A DNA stretch of 64,000 bases from Steinernema hermaphroditum. Its lineage: Eukaryota; Nematoda; Chromadorea; Rhabditida; Steinernematidae. Under the pieces are notes generated by a model. That model had not been told where the DNA came from, ran no database searches, and saw nothing but the letters and a program-made list of their open reading frames with translations. Shown piece after piece: positions 10,891 through 21,062 of the stretch (positions within the stretch are counted from its first letter, which is position 1; each line of letters starts with the position of its first letter). The position numbers were made by a program, and so were the translations under genes. The DNA lies in contig CM059622.1 in assembly GCA_030435675.1 (NCBI GenBank), positions 11,284,001 through 11,348,000 on the forward strand, read 5' to 3'.

Positions 10891-11931
10891 AATGTGGGTT
10901 TTCACAGGACATTGTTCCGAATAATGCCTTCCCGTGTCTCCACAAAAGACGCATTGGAGATTTCCATGAACGACTCTGTGTGGGTCAATAGTACGGGAAT
11001 GGATTAGACCTCTCAGCTCTTGAATTTCTTCATATATGTCATGCAAATGAATTTCGATTCTTCTCTGCACTACCTTGAGGCACTTGCATCGTGCTTCTGC
11101 ATTTCCTTCGAAACGTGGAATGACTGAGAGGTCCGTCTGAGTGGCCCCTTCGGCTGTCTCTAGTGATTCGTCTTCTTGTCCATCCACAGACTGCGAATTC
11201 TGGATTTCCTCGGGATCTTCGTCGTAGTCAAGCTGTTCGGTCTCTTCCATCAACTCATCGTCTTCTACTAAGTTTGGGATGGATACTTCCATTTGTTCGG
11301 TCTGGCTTTCTTGGACATGAATCTCAACTCCTTCTGATTCTTCGGTGTTTACTTTAGCGTCTTTGACTTCTTTGATGACTAGTGGTCTTTCAAAGACGTC
11401 ATTCATAGTCTCTTCGACGCGTCTGATCGTGCTCATAGTGGATTCGAGGTTTTCGTCCAATTTCTTCACTAGGAGTTCACGGTCTCTGGTCTCATGACTT
11501 GTAACCTTCACCATTGGATCTGAAGCTGGCTTGTCTAACTTTGGATCGTAGACAAATCGATTGACTTCCACTTTGCAATCCAACCAGTTGGTGTACTCAT
11601 CAACGTATGACTTTTTTCCTTGAACCTGGTCCAAAGTCTCCGTGATGCATTGTAGACCCATGGCTGTGGCCCGAAGTTCATCCCGCAGTCGTTGGTTTTG
11701 GTAGCGGAACGCTTGGAGAATCATGAGTTGTTTCACCAGTCGTTGAATCTCCGTGAACTTGTCCGCTGCAGTTTCGAAGATGGATTCGGTTGCCTTCGCT
11801 CTGCTTTCATTCGCTGCTTTCTTCAATTCTTCAGGTGATGTTAACTTATGAATCCGGACTAGAGCATCATCATAGGCGCTCTTGAGATATTCATAAGTGA
11901 GTTGAAGTGTTTCGTGGGACATCTGGAACAT
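10891..11931 (-). pseudogene. BEL downstream ORF, N-terminal part: second gag-like protein
   Basis: The frame starts at ATG (11931), 114 bases after the end of the gag-pol-env frame and inside the same LTR pair. The first ~200 residues are predicted helical and coiled-coil-like. A very acidic Glu-rich region follows. The end encodes CVFCGDTGRHYSEQC, a CCHC-like knuckle resembling the first knuckle of BEL gag proteins. The frame is interrupted at about 10891 by the nested fragment, after which unrelated leader sequence is read to 10768. With the 6933-7216 piece the original product would carry three knuckles. A second gag-like ORF downstream of env is not a feature I know for this superfamily. 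Confidence 0.65.
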
Positions 11932-12044
11932 GCTTGAGTCAATTTTGTAGTTATAACGGTTATATGACTAATGGATATGGTTATTTGGATGGGTCCTTGA
12001 CTAAATGCAGGCCATCTTGAAGGGACCTTGCATCTCATGACGGT

Positions 12045-15000
12045 TTACTCACTCTTCGAACCATGTTTTGGTCCGAGAGCTTGACGGGAGCCTAAGTACA
12101 TTCGCACCCATACTGTAACGAGTACGAACTTAGCAGCGCCAGCTACTAACCGCGTCAGTAGCTGTACTAGCGCACCAGCGTAGTTGTAGGTGACCATGAG
12201 TAAAATGAGCATGCCTACAATTGCTGCTCCAATAAATTTGATTTTCGTCATGAATACCATCCAAATATGCGTGATATCCGGCCAAAATGACTCCAAGCTG
12301 GTCAGACCTCTTCCCTCAATAAGCTCTCTCCACGGATCTGTATTCAAGTGAGCGAAGTTCAGAATTCCATGCATTTCGAATTCTTCCGAATGAGTTCCGC
12401 AGCTGATTTTGCAAGTCTCTTGCACCTCCGCCCTTTGATGATGAAAGCGGATGGTTGTAGTATTTCTGGCGGGTGAACAGGGTATAGCGACTGTAAATTG
12501 CCCGCAGGTTACGATTCCAATGATTGGCTTCCTTGAAGACTTGCATGTAATGTTGACCGAACTTCCGGTTATGCATCCATAACATCCTTTGATTTCCGAT
12601 GTATTGATACTACAGATATCTTCATCAATGGATGTCGTTGATCGGGTAAAGTTGTCCTTGATCGAAATGGTCACTTCTGATGCTAGAGCTGCTTCAAGCT
12701 CTGCTGTGACTTGTCCCCGTTCTTCTTGAAGTTTCATAGAAGGATAGATAATGGGTAAACGGTTGTGCACGTTTTCTATCTTCTTCTGTAGATCGATTTC
12801 GGGGCATTCGCAATTGATTTTATCCTCTGTAGGATGGCATCTGCAGTCGTCTTCTCCAGTACACTTGAGCTTGTGAGCGTCCTTCTCTGAAGCGCACCTT
12901 AAAGGTGTCTTGACGGGTTCATCCAGCATTGCTACTCCTTCTTCATTCTTGATGAATTGATTCAGCAATGGTTGAATGACTGGTATCGCAAGATTACTGA
13001 GGACGATGGACTTGTTATTGTGACTGACCCTCTTGTTAGGCGAAAGTCGAATAGTGGACGGCTGCGTCTTCGGACTACTTAGAGTCGTCTCTGTGAGTTC
13101 GATTTCTACTTCATGATTCCATGTTGGGCAATCAAATATTGAGTAGACGTTCGAACTTCTTGGTTTGTGGTAAATTCGATAGAATAGGCAAGCAGGAGTG
13201 AAGAAGAAACATCCACATCCTACTCCTCCACAGCTTGGGATACATCTTGTCGTCCCAGGGTAGCTGTTGCCTTCTTTTAATTCATCGATTAGACTGTCTG
13301 GTAGTATGTCATTGCATTTGTCTCCACTGCATGATCCTGCTTTCGCACAGCGTTTGCTGTAAGCAACTATGGTGGCCGTATCTCTGGTAATGACTTTCAC
13401 TCTTTCATTGCAAGTCAGGATAAGCTTCTTCCATTGGATTTCCACTTGCAAGATTTCCTTGTTCTCTGCATGTAGTTTGAAGCATGCAGATCGTTCCAAT
13501 GGATTGATTTTGATCGACTGAATGAGTTCCACCGAGCATGTTTCATTGTTGCCTGATTTGAAACATTTCGTATTCGACGAAGTTAGAATGTTTACGTCTT
13601 GGCAGATTGCTGCTGCTTGATTAACCGCGAGCATAATCAGAATGCTCATGGTAACCCACTGGTGGAGCTGTAATTTCCTTCGACGGCTGCATATGATTTT
13701 GCTGCAGATCTTCTTCAGTAGCTTCCATATGACTTTCGTAAAGAGATATAGAAATACGAGAGATGTGTAGATCATGAAGGCAATGACTATAATCGTTGTT
13801 TTTGGCCAACACTCTGGGTTGAATATCAGAGTTGTGCAAAATGTGCATCTGATATTTTCACAGAAGGGAGCTGCTTCGCAACTGGTTTGACTCACGATGA
13901 CTTTTTCGTCCATTTTGGCCTTCAGGATAACGTCATATGATTCAATCGATACTTCAGGTGGGACCCAAAAGGTTTCTTCTGATGGTGGATTCTTCCGCAT
14001 TGTACAGTAGTTTCCTGTGCAGAGCTCATACTCCGTGACGTTGTATGTGCTGAGTTTGACTCCACCTTTGATGCACTGGATGGTCGAATAGGCACTTGCT
14101 GCTTCTGACTGTGGCAATAGTGCTGCTATGATCATGACTATGAACATAAGGTTCCAGTATTGCATGGGTCGTGCTAAGGGTGATGACGATCGATCTTGAA
14201 TGGCGTAGATGTTGTTATCCTCGGCATAATTTGGTCGTGGTCTTCTACGTAGCTTGTAGCGTGGTTGTGTCGGCGCTTCTAGTTCCCGCTCTTCTTCTTC
14301 GTTGTTCTCTTCCATAGTAGTAGAGTCTGGTATTTCGAGCGGGATGAGGTGATTGATTGGTCTCAGGAGTTCGTCGCCATAGTTGACTGGTTTTACTTTG
14401 GCTTCCCTGATGTGACCATCCCTGGATTGTCGGAGTTTCGTCACACGAGCCAACTGCCACTGATTACGTGGTTGGTTCTGTTCCATGATTATGACTACGT
14501 CTCCGACCTTTGCTGTGCTTGATGACTGGCTTCTGTCCATTCGCTTCTTGTGATGCTCTCTAAGTTGAGTCAAGTAATGCTTCGACCATATATTCCAGAA
14601 CTGGTGGTTGAGATGTATTGATGACTTCAAAGCTTCCCAGGTTTGTTGTCTTGTTCGAAGTTGAACTTTGTCGCTGGGTGGGAAATAGTCATCATCTGGT
14701 TCTTGACTCGAATGATCCTCGAATGGATAAGCAACAATCATCTCGTTTTGAATGAAGTCAATGGGTCTAAGAATCAGATTCTCATTCCATGACTCCTCAA
14801 TGTACGTCATCGGCCGACTGTTCAAGGTGCCTTCAATCTCAATGAGTAGCGTTTCAAGCTCTTCGTAAGCTAGCGCCTTAGATCCGATGACTTTGTAGAG
14901 CGATTCTTTGATGCTGCGAATGAGTCGTTCGTAAAATCCTCCTTGCCATGGGCTGTAGGGGGTAATCTTCCTCCAGAGGATTTCTTTGTTAGCCATGAAT

Positions 15001-18000
15001 CGTTTGACATCGTTGTCTTCATTCATGGTTCTAGCTACTTCTTGCAGCATTTTCTCTCCAAGAGTGAATGTAGGAGCATTGTCGCACGTGATGGACTTTG
15101 GAACCCCTCTGCGGGCAAATAGTCTTCTCAAGGCATTTAGAAACTGAGTAGTGGTCATATTGCTGACAAGCTCGATATGAATCAGTCGTGAAACTTGACA
15201 CGTAAAGATTGCTCCATAAGCTTTGTCCACTAGTTCTCTACTCATAAAATGCTTGATTTTTAAGGGCCCAAAGTAGTCTAGTCCAATATGACAAAATGGA
15301 CAAGTGCGGATAACGCGTTCAAGTGGTAGATGAGTCATGTCTGGATACCTGTAGGGTAGATTGTTGAATCTTTGGCATCCCAGGCATCGCCGTATGATTA
15401 GCTTGACCATGACTCTCAATCGGATGACCCAGTACTTGCTTCGTACTACTGCCATTGTGCTGCTGACAGAATTATGAAACTTCCCATGAGCTTCCTGAAT
15501 AATCATTTTCGCGAGGTGCGACTTTGATATGATTAGGATTGGGAATTTTGTTTGTTCTGGTAGCTCTGAATTTCCGAGTCTTCCTCTACACCGAAGGATT
15601 TCATGTTTATCCTTGAAGATGACGAGGTTTTTGTAGGATGGATCATCCCCATGTAATTCCTGTTGATGACAGTAAATCAACAGTTGTAAAGCTCTCTCGG
15701 TTTCTTGCGCCGTGAGAGGTCCGGAGAACAGCTCGATTCCAATTTGTCGCTTCGTTGATAGTGTCCAGGGTTCTTGCTTTGATTTATTTTTGCAGTTATT
15801 GATAACTCGCAACACATATGCCAGGACTTCTTGAGCTCTCTTGAGAGATGAGTACTTTTGGATAATTTCCGTGACTACGGTCTTCTTCTCTTGTTCTTGG
15901 CAAGTCACTCCAATCACTGTTTCTTGAATGACTTCCGTCTTATCTTCTGGGATGATGAAAGGATCCAATGACTTGGGCCAAGAGGTTAGTGGTAAGTGAC
16001 TGTAGATGGGTCCAGTCCACCAGATATGGTGCTGCATTTCTTCTCTTGTTAGGCCACGTGTTGCACAATCTGACGGGTTCTGGTCCGTGGTAATGTATCC
16101 AAATAATACACGTCTTCCACAACTGATTTGCTGTTCTGTGACGGATCGAATTTCCGAGATTCTTCTATCGACATAGATTCCCGCTTTGGACGGTGCTGAT
16201 GATCTGATCCACGAAAGAGATATTTGTGAATCTGATAGAACTATGACTTCCGTAATGTTGACCTTGTGCTGAAGATGTTGAATGACAAATGTTCCTAGTC
16301 TCATTCCGAGTACTATCGCATTGAGTTCCAACTTCGGCATAGTTGGTTTTGCTTTACTCGGTGTCAATTTGCTTTTTGCCATGACTAGGTTGGTTTCTTC
16401 ACCGCTGACAGCATATATGCACGCCGCGATGGCGTCATTGCTGGCGTCAGAGCAGATGACTATCCTGCAATCTTCTTCCATCTTGATGATTTGTCTTGGA
16501 AGAGATTTGTTGAAGCTGGTGATGGCGTCTGCTATTGTTTTCCATTTTTCGCTCAACTCTTCACTTAAACGGATGTCCCAGTCTTGATTTTCATTCCACA
16601 ATTCTCGAATGAATAGCTTAGCTTGGAGAAGTAATGGACAAAGGTATCCCATAGGGTCATAGATGCTAGCATAGCGTTTGGTCACGATTCGTTTCGTGAT
16701 GTCGTCGTCCTTTGGGATGATTACTGTCCATGTGAGATTATCCGCTTCGGGATGCCAACGAATTCCAAGCATCTTCGTTTCTTCTTGAACTGTGGCTAAG
16801 TCTATGTCGGGTATCGACTTCGTGATCTTCTTGTCGTTTGAGATGAATGCTCTGAGATTCATGCCAATGACACGAAAAAGATCCTTAGTTTTGTCGTAGA
16901 ATTGTTCGGCTTCTTTGACGTTCGAAGTCGTAAAGACAATGTTGTCGACATAAGTGTTCTTCTCTAGTTCTCTCGCCAATTGCTTGTCTCGGATGGTCGA
17001 GAGATGATATCTGATAGTTTGTGCCAACAGGAATGGTGCTGCATTGATTCCGAAGGTGACTCTAGTGTATCGAAATACACGTATGTTATTCTGTTCGACT
17101 GGTTTCGAGGGATCCTTGATCCACAGGAATCTTGTTACATCTCTGTCCTCCATGTGAAGTCGGACTTGAAGAAATGCCTTCTCAATATCTGCTATGATTG
17201 CTATGTCTCCGACCCTGAATCTGATTATGATTCCGGGTAAGTCTGGTAGGAACGTTGGTCCTTGATTAATGCAATCGTTGAGAGATGGCTTGCCCTTGAG
17301 ATGACTCGATGCGTCGAACACAATTCTCAGCTTAGTGGTTTCCTTCTGAGGAGTCAGTACAGGCTGATGTGCTAAGTAGTGTACTCGAGGTCCTACGGGT
17401 TCTGCCGTTGGATTGATTTCCTCGATGATGTCTTTATTCCGTTGGTCTTCAAATATGTCGTTGTACTGCTTGAGCAGTCCTGGTGTTCCTTGCAGGAACT
17501 TGATTGTCGATTTAAGGCATTGAATTGCTATCCCATAGTTGTCCGGAAGATTCGGATGATTCTCCTTCCATGGGAATCGTACGTAGTATCCATCATCATT
17601 GCGCCGGACTGTTTCCTTGAATCGACGTACAACTTCTTGATTGATTCGCTCGGACTCTTGCTGCTTAGTTTCTTGCCCTTCGCAACCGACTCTTTCCATT
17701 TCCAGAGAAGTTAGCCACGCGCGTTGATCGTCTTCCTGGTTCATGGATAAATGTGGTTCATGAATTGGCTGCACATTGACGACCTCTTCTTTAAGTGGTT
17801 GTCTCTTGAGTCCTGACACCATGTATCCAATCGTGGTTGGAATGAGTTTTCTTCCCGATGGAAGGTTGTGCTTTTGGTTCAGGGTGCATAAAAAGTGCCA
17901 AACATAATCACATCCAATGATTAATTTCGGTTGAAACGGGTCTCTCGATTTGTAGATTTCGTTGAGTTCGAGTTCATGCTGCTTGATGTACTTGATATCT

Positions 18001-19796
18001 TGATCGGGCATGAAGGACTTGCTGCCTTCACCATGAATTCCCTCAGTTATCAGTACGTAGATGTCATGGCTACTGCCTTTGGTGTCCATGACTTCTATCA
18101 TTGAAGCACATGCTTCTGTAGGGATGGGACTCGGAGTGTTGAAAGGTTGAATGTAGATTGTTCCAGCTGATACTTCTTGAAGTTGCAGCTCTTCTGCGAG
18201 TTGCTTTGAAATGAAGCTACGAGCGGCACCTGTGTCGAGGAGTGCATGGACCTTTGTTGTCTTTCCATTGAGCTTGTTCCTCACTTGAGCGGTACCAATG
18301 AGTGTATCAGCTTTAGCTTCAGTAATCCTGAAGTTGCGTAATGGATTACTGTCTTCTTCCAACATGAACATATCCGCGGAGTTTGATTTGTCAGCCTTCA
18401 GCGCCTTCTTTTCTTCTGTAGTAGATGACTGGGCTCTCGTCTTTTGCTCTCCGCATATGCTGCTATGATGCTTCTTTTTGCAATGGAAGCATCTTCCCCT
18501 TGCCTTACAGTCTGCTACTCTGTGTCCTGTTTTCAAACAGTTGAGACACAGCTTGTTGTCCCTCAGGTACTTTGTCCTTTCTTCGATCTTGACCTTTTGG
18601 GTACATTCAAACGATCTGTGGTTATTGTTGTTACAGTAGACGCATGCCATCTTTGGTTTCTCGTACTTCTCGACTGATTCTTGGTCTTCGTTGTTCTTGT
18701 GCTTCTTGGACTCCTTGTCCTGATTGAACTTCTGCTTTGATTCACTCTTCATTTGAGAAGTATGAATCTGGCAAGAAATCATTTCTTCTTGTTGAATGAT
18801 TTCATCCAATGATTGAAGCATGATTTGACAATTCCAAGAACTTGCTGATTGCTGTTTAGCTAGGAGTCTTCTCTGCAAATCTTCCGAGAATTTCAGCCTG
18901 ATCTGGCTTAGCAATGCCATTGAATCCATGTCAATCTTCTTGGCTTGCAACTGATTAGTGATGACATACAATCTGTTCAACAATTTCCGCATGTCTTTGA
19001 GACTGGTGGAATTAGCTTGTGCTTGATTAAGCTTTGTCAGCAAAGTTTCAATAATAACTATATTATTGCCATATCTTTGCTTGAGTAAGTCCATGGCTGG
19101 ATAGAAGCTACTGCCAATTGGCTGGAAAGCTGCCATGAGCTTTCTTGGCTCGTCTTCTAAGGACGCGAGAAGATAGTGAAACTTCTCTAAGTCCGATATT
19201 GCTTTGGATGCGATCTGATTTTGGAACAATTCATAGAAATTGTCCCATTCCCATGAATTACCCTTAAACTTAGGTAAAGGGATCTCGGGCAGTTTTAGGG
19301 ACGCCTGAGTCGATGAGGGTTGAATGGGTGGACTATGACTACGAATTTGAATATCAGTGTTCGTTGCATTGAATACTGATTGCGTCTTGTCCTGCTGACA
19401 TCCCAGCTTGCGTTTCGTTTGCAAGCCGAACGATATCCTTTCTAGTTCAAGGAGACGTGCCTGTGCGCCATCAATGGCGTCGCCATACTTGTCTGACATC
19501 TCCAAGAATTTTCCCTCATCCTTAGTTCTTTCTTCCTCGAGGAGATCAAGGAAGGTACTTTTGTACTTCTCCATTGCGTCTTCTACTGCATGTATTTCAT
19601 GGGTAATTGTGATTTTCGCATCTTCAACTTCCAGTTCCTTTTCCAAAATGAATTTGTCTAGCTCATTTTGGTCGGATGGATAATTAGGTGCTGACGTAAC
19701 TAGATTGTTGTAGTCATCAATGACTTTTACTAGGTTATTAAACGCTCTAGTAAGCCGCGCCTTGTCTGGGGAAGTTGCTACACTGCCTGGTGCCAT
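12045..19796 (-). CDS. BEL/Pao Gag-Pol-Env-like polyprotein
   Basis: One uninterrupted 2583-codon frame. By nucleotide position: DUF1759-type gag at about residues 165-330; three CCHC knuckles at 384-450; aspartic protease LDTGAARSFIS near 521; reverse transcriptase from about 820 (TKLRIVFDASSH, ADIEKAFLQVRL) with catalytic YVDN near 948; RNase H from 1113 (VICSDASNDA, LSDSQISLSWI); integrase from about 1436 with the acid triad visible in GLDYFGP, CDNAPTF and FYERLIRS; a C-terminal integrase-side domain near 1768. From about 1880 a hydrophobic segment opens an envelope-like region. It has Cys-rich blocks, including GGVGCGCFFFTPACLFYR near 2190, resembling phlebovirus G2-type glycoproteins as known from nematode BEL elements. 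It ends with membrane segments near 2510-2570. No lesion is seen. Confidence 0.9.
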   Translation of the reverse strand: MAPGSVATSPDKARLTRAFNNLVKVIDDYNNLVTSAPNYPSDQNELDKFILEKELEVEDAKITITHEIHAVEDAMEKYKSTFLDLLEEERTKDEGKFLEMSDKYGDAIDGAQARLLELERISFGLQTKRKLGCQQDKTQSVFNATNTDIQIRSHSPPIQPSSTQASLKLPEIPLPKFKGNSWEWDNFYELFQNQIASKAISDLEKFHYLLASLEDEPRKLMAAFQPIGSSFYPAMDLLKQRYGNNIVIIETLLTKLNQAQANSTSLKDMRKLLNRLYVITNQLQAKKIDMDSMALLSQIRLKFSEDLQRRLLAKQQSASSWNCQIMLQSLDEIIQQEEMISCQIHTSQMKSESKQKFNQDKESKKHKNNEDQESVEKYEKPKMACVYCNNNNHRSFECTQKVKIEERTKYLRDNKLCLNCLKTGHRVADCKARGRCFHCKKKHHSSICGEQKTRAQSSTTEEKKALKADKSNSADMFMLEEDSNPLRNFRITEAKADTLIGTAQVRNKLNGKTTKVHALLDTGAARSFISKQLAEELQLQEVSAGTIYIQPFNTPSPIPTEACASMIEVMDTKGSSHDIYVLITEGIHGEGSKSFMPDQDIKYIKQHELELNEIYKSRDPFQPKLIIGCDYVWHFLCTLNQKHNLPSGRKLIPTTIGYMVSGLKRQPLKEEVVNVQPIHEPHLSMNQEDDQRAWLTSLEMERVGCEGQETKQQESERINQEVVRRFKETVRRNDDGYYVRFPWKENHPNLPDNYGIAIQCLKSTIKFLQGTPGLLKQYNDIFEDQRNKDIIEEINPTAEPVGPRVHYLAHQPVLTPQKETTKLRIVFDASSHLKGKPSLNDCINQGPTFLPDLPGIIIRFRVGDIAIIADIEKAFLQVRLHMEDRDVTRFLWIKDPSKPVEQNNIRVFRYTRVTFGINAAPFLLAQTIRYHLSTIRDKQLARELEKNTYVDNIVFTTSNVKEAEQFYDKTKDLFRVIGMNLRAFISNDKKITKSIPDIDLATVQEETKMLGIRWHPEADNLTWTVIIPKDDDITKRIVTKRYASIYDPMGYLCPLLLQAKLFIRELWNENQDWDIRLSEELSEKWKTIADAITSFNKSLPRQIIKMEEDCRIVICSDASNDAIAACIYAVSGEETNLVMAKSKLTPSKAKPTMPKLELNAIVLGMRLGTFVIQHLQHKVNITEVIVLSDSQISLSWIRSSAPSKAGIYVDRRISEIRSVTEQQISCGRRVLFGYITTDQNPSDCATRGLTREEMQHHIWWTGPIYSHLPLTSWPKSLDPFIIPEDKTEVIQETVIGVTCQEQEKKTVVTEIIQKYSSLKRAQEVLAYVLRVINNCKNKSKQEPWTLSTKRQIGIELFSGPLTAQETERALQLLIYCHQQELHGDDPSYKNLVIFKDKHEILRCRGRLGNSELPEQTKFPILIISKSHLAKMIIQEAHGKFHNSVSSTMAVVRSKYWVIRLRVMVKLIIRRCLGCQRFNNLPYRYPDMTHLPLERVIRTCPFCHIGLDYFGPLKIKHFMSRELVDKAYGAIFTCQVSRLIHIELVSNMTTTQFLNALRRLFARRGVPKSITCDNAPTFTLGEKMLQEVARTMNEDNDVKRFMANKEILWRKITPYSPWQGGFYERLIRSIKESLYKVIGSKALAYEELETLLIEIEGTLNSRPMTYIEESWNENLILRPIDFIQNEMIVAYPFEDHSSQEPDDDYFPPSDKVQLRTRQQTWEALKSSIHLNHQFWNIWSKHYLTQLREHHKKRMDRSQSSSTAKVGDVVIIMEQNQPRNQWQLARVTKLRQSRDGHIREAKVKPVNYGDELLRPINHLIPLEIPDSTTMEENNEEEERELEAPTQPRYKLRRRPRPNYAEDNNIYAIQDRSSSPLARPMQYWNLMFIVMIIAALLPQSEAASAYSTIQCIKGGVKLSTYNVTEYELCTGNYCTMRKNPPSEETFWVPPEVSIESYDVILKAKMDEKVIVSQTSCEAAPFCENIRCTFCTTLIFNPECWPKTTIIVIAFMIYTSLVFLYLFTKVIWKLLKKICSKIICSRRRKLQLHQWVTMSILIMLAVNQAAAICQDVNILTSSNTKCFKSGNNETCSVELIQSIKINPLERSACFKLHAENKEILQVEIQWKKLILTCNERVKVITRDTATIVAYSKRCAKAGSCSGDKCNDILPDSLIDELKEGNSYPGTTRCIPSCGGVGCGCFFFTPACLFYRIYHKPRSSNVYSIFDCPTWNHEVEIELTETTLSSPKTQPSTIRLSPNKRVSHNNKSIVLSNLAIPVIQPLLNQFIKNEEGVAMLDEPVKTPLRCASEKDAHKLKCTGEDDCRCHPTEDKINCECPEIDLQKKIENVHNRLPIIYPSMKLQEERGQVTAELEAALASEVTISIKDNFTRSTTSIDEDICSINTSEIKGCYGCITGSSVNITCKSSRKPIIGIVTCGQFTVAIPCSPARNTTTIRFHHQRAEVQETCKISCGTHSEEFEMHGILNFAHLNTDPWRELIEGRGLTSLESFWPDITHIWMVFMTKIKFIGAAIVGMLILLMVTYNYAGALVQLLTRLVAGAAKFVLVTVWVRMYLGSRQALGPKHGSKSE

Positions 19797-19909
19797 GACT
19801 TAGTTATTAGTAAAATAACCCAAATAATCTCCACAGATAAATAGCAATGTTCGTTGGCTAACAAATAACTGACCGTTCTGACTCGGCGTTCGATGGAGCC
19901 GATGTACCA

Positions 19910-20366
19910 TGTACGGAACGGTGTGAGAGGTTCAGTTGTAGAATGCTGGAATGGTTTCTGCTGATGCTGCCACGCGGGTCTTACGGAAGATAGGTTGCGA
20001 GTGTAGTCTCTGTGGGATCTCAAACTTGGGTAATTAAACCTGTATTTTACATAAAATGCAATACACAATACACGCGTAACCGGGAGGGGGGAAGAAGATT
20101 GAATGAATAAGTTGAATTGAAACCGATCGAATGGCGGAGGTGAAGGAGGCGACAGACCGGCGTGTCGTAAAAGTGTTGACCGGAGGCCCGCGCAGCCCGA
20201 TCCTCGCCTTCCTCGCCTCGTGATCCCTTTGATGGCTGCGTTGTTGTGGCATACTTGCCCTTTTCGGCTGATGCAATCTCGGTTCTTTATGAGTTTCTTA
20301 CGGTGATCTCTGGATGGGACTCCTTGACAGTGGAAAAATGACTCTGAGAGAAGTCGCAACGCGACA
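19910..20366 (-). repeat. 5' LTR of the BEL/Pao element
   Basis: Matches 6449-6905 over the full 457 bp. The outer 76 bp (20291-20366) plus flanking DNA are copied again at 33410-33485, so this boundary was duplicated after the element had inserted. Confidence 0.92.
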
Positions 20367-20419
20367 TTTGTCATAGATAAGTTGAACATGCCTGAGGTAA
20401 TTAATGTCGTGCTGTGCTC

Positions 20420-20785
20420 TCACTCCGATAACAGCGAGTACGTTATCAATCGTGCAAGTGTTTGTAGATAGGTCCGATTTCCAAACTGGGACAGCAGGTA
20501 TAGACAAACAGGAATTGCACGCGGATTAGGGGCGGTAGCGGTAGCCAAAGTAAATTGATGCCAGGGTCTCTTGAAACAACAGTGATATAGAAAATTAATG
20601 TTGGTTCCTTTCACTGAGGCTTTCGATGTCGCTGTGGCAATCATGACTTTGAAGGCATCTAAGTCTTCCACACCGGCGTAGTTGTCGAAATGTACTCGTG
20701 AAACATCTTCGCCTTTTAATAGAGTGTGAAGGTGATTGAAATTAAAATTGAAAGCACCTTTCTTGTTCTCGTGAAGGCCTATCAT
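20420..20785 (-). CDS. Unrecognised 121-residue ORF, copy 1
   Basis: An ATG-initiated frame lies 54 bases from the LTR edge and is repeated without change at 33539-33904. It is absent from the middle block, where unique DNA replaces it. It encodes FNHLHTLLKGEDVSRVHFDNY and LDAFKVMIATATSKASVKG; I recognise no family. It lies downstream of the 347-codon gene on the same strand, 277 bases away. It could be an exon, a decayed paralogue or chance. Confidence 0.35.
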   Translation of the reverse strand: MIGLHENKKGAFNFNFNHLHTLLKGEDVSRVHFDNYAGVEDLDAFKVMIATATSKASVKGTNINFLYHCCFKRPWHQFTLATATAPNPRAIPVCLYLLSQFGNRTYLQTLARLITYSLLSE

Positions 20786-21062
20786 ATGTACTGCATAAAT
20801 TTTATTTCAATCGGCGTGGGACACTTTGTGAGGGTCCCTTGTGAGCCGGAACCAGCTCGCGGCTCGGCTCGGATTGCGAAATCAACCCGAGTCGGCATCT
20901 CTGGATCAGACCTTTTTTTGATTCGAATCCGGATTTTCCTGGTGCCTATCTGGTTCCAAGGGCAGCATTACGGTAATTAGTAGAATGCATCAAAAACAAC
21001 GAAAAATGAGAAGCAGGTCTTTATTTGCATGATTTACACAACAGCAGAGATTTTCTTCAATG

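Larger units (their letters stand above)
6449..20366 (-). mobile_element. BEL/Pao LTR retroelement with env-like region, near full length
   Basis: Two 457-bp LTRs (6449-6905 and 19910-20366) of near-identical sequence flank 13 kb. They begin TGTCGC and end GTACA on the minus strand. A 5-bp direct repeat TTTGT lies immediately outside both ends (6444-6448 and 20367-20371), a clean target-site duplication. A G-run purine tract precedes the 3' LTR, and TGGTACATCGGC directly after the 5' LTR is a candidate primer-binding site. Inside are a 2583-codon gag-pol-env frame and a second ORF with zinc knuckles, the latter split by a nested element. LTR identity by eye points to a young insertion. Confidence 0.92.
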
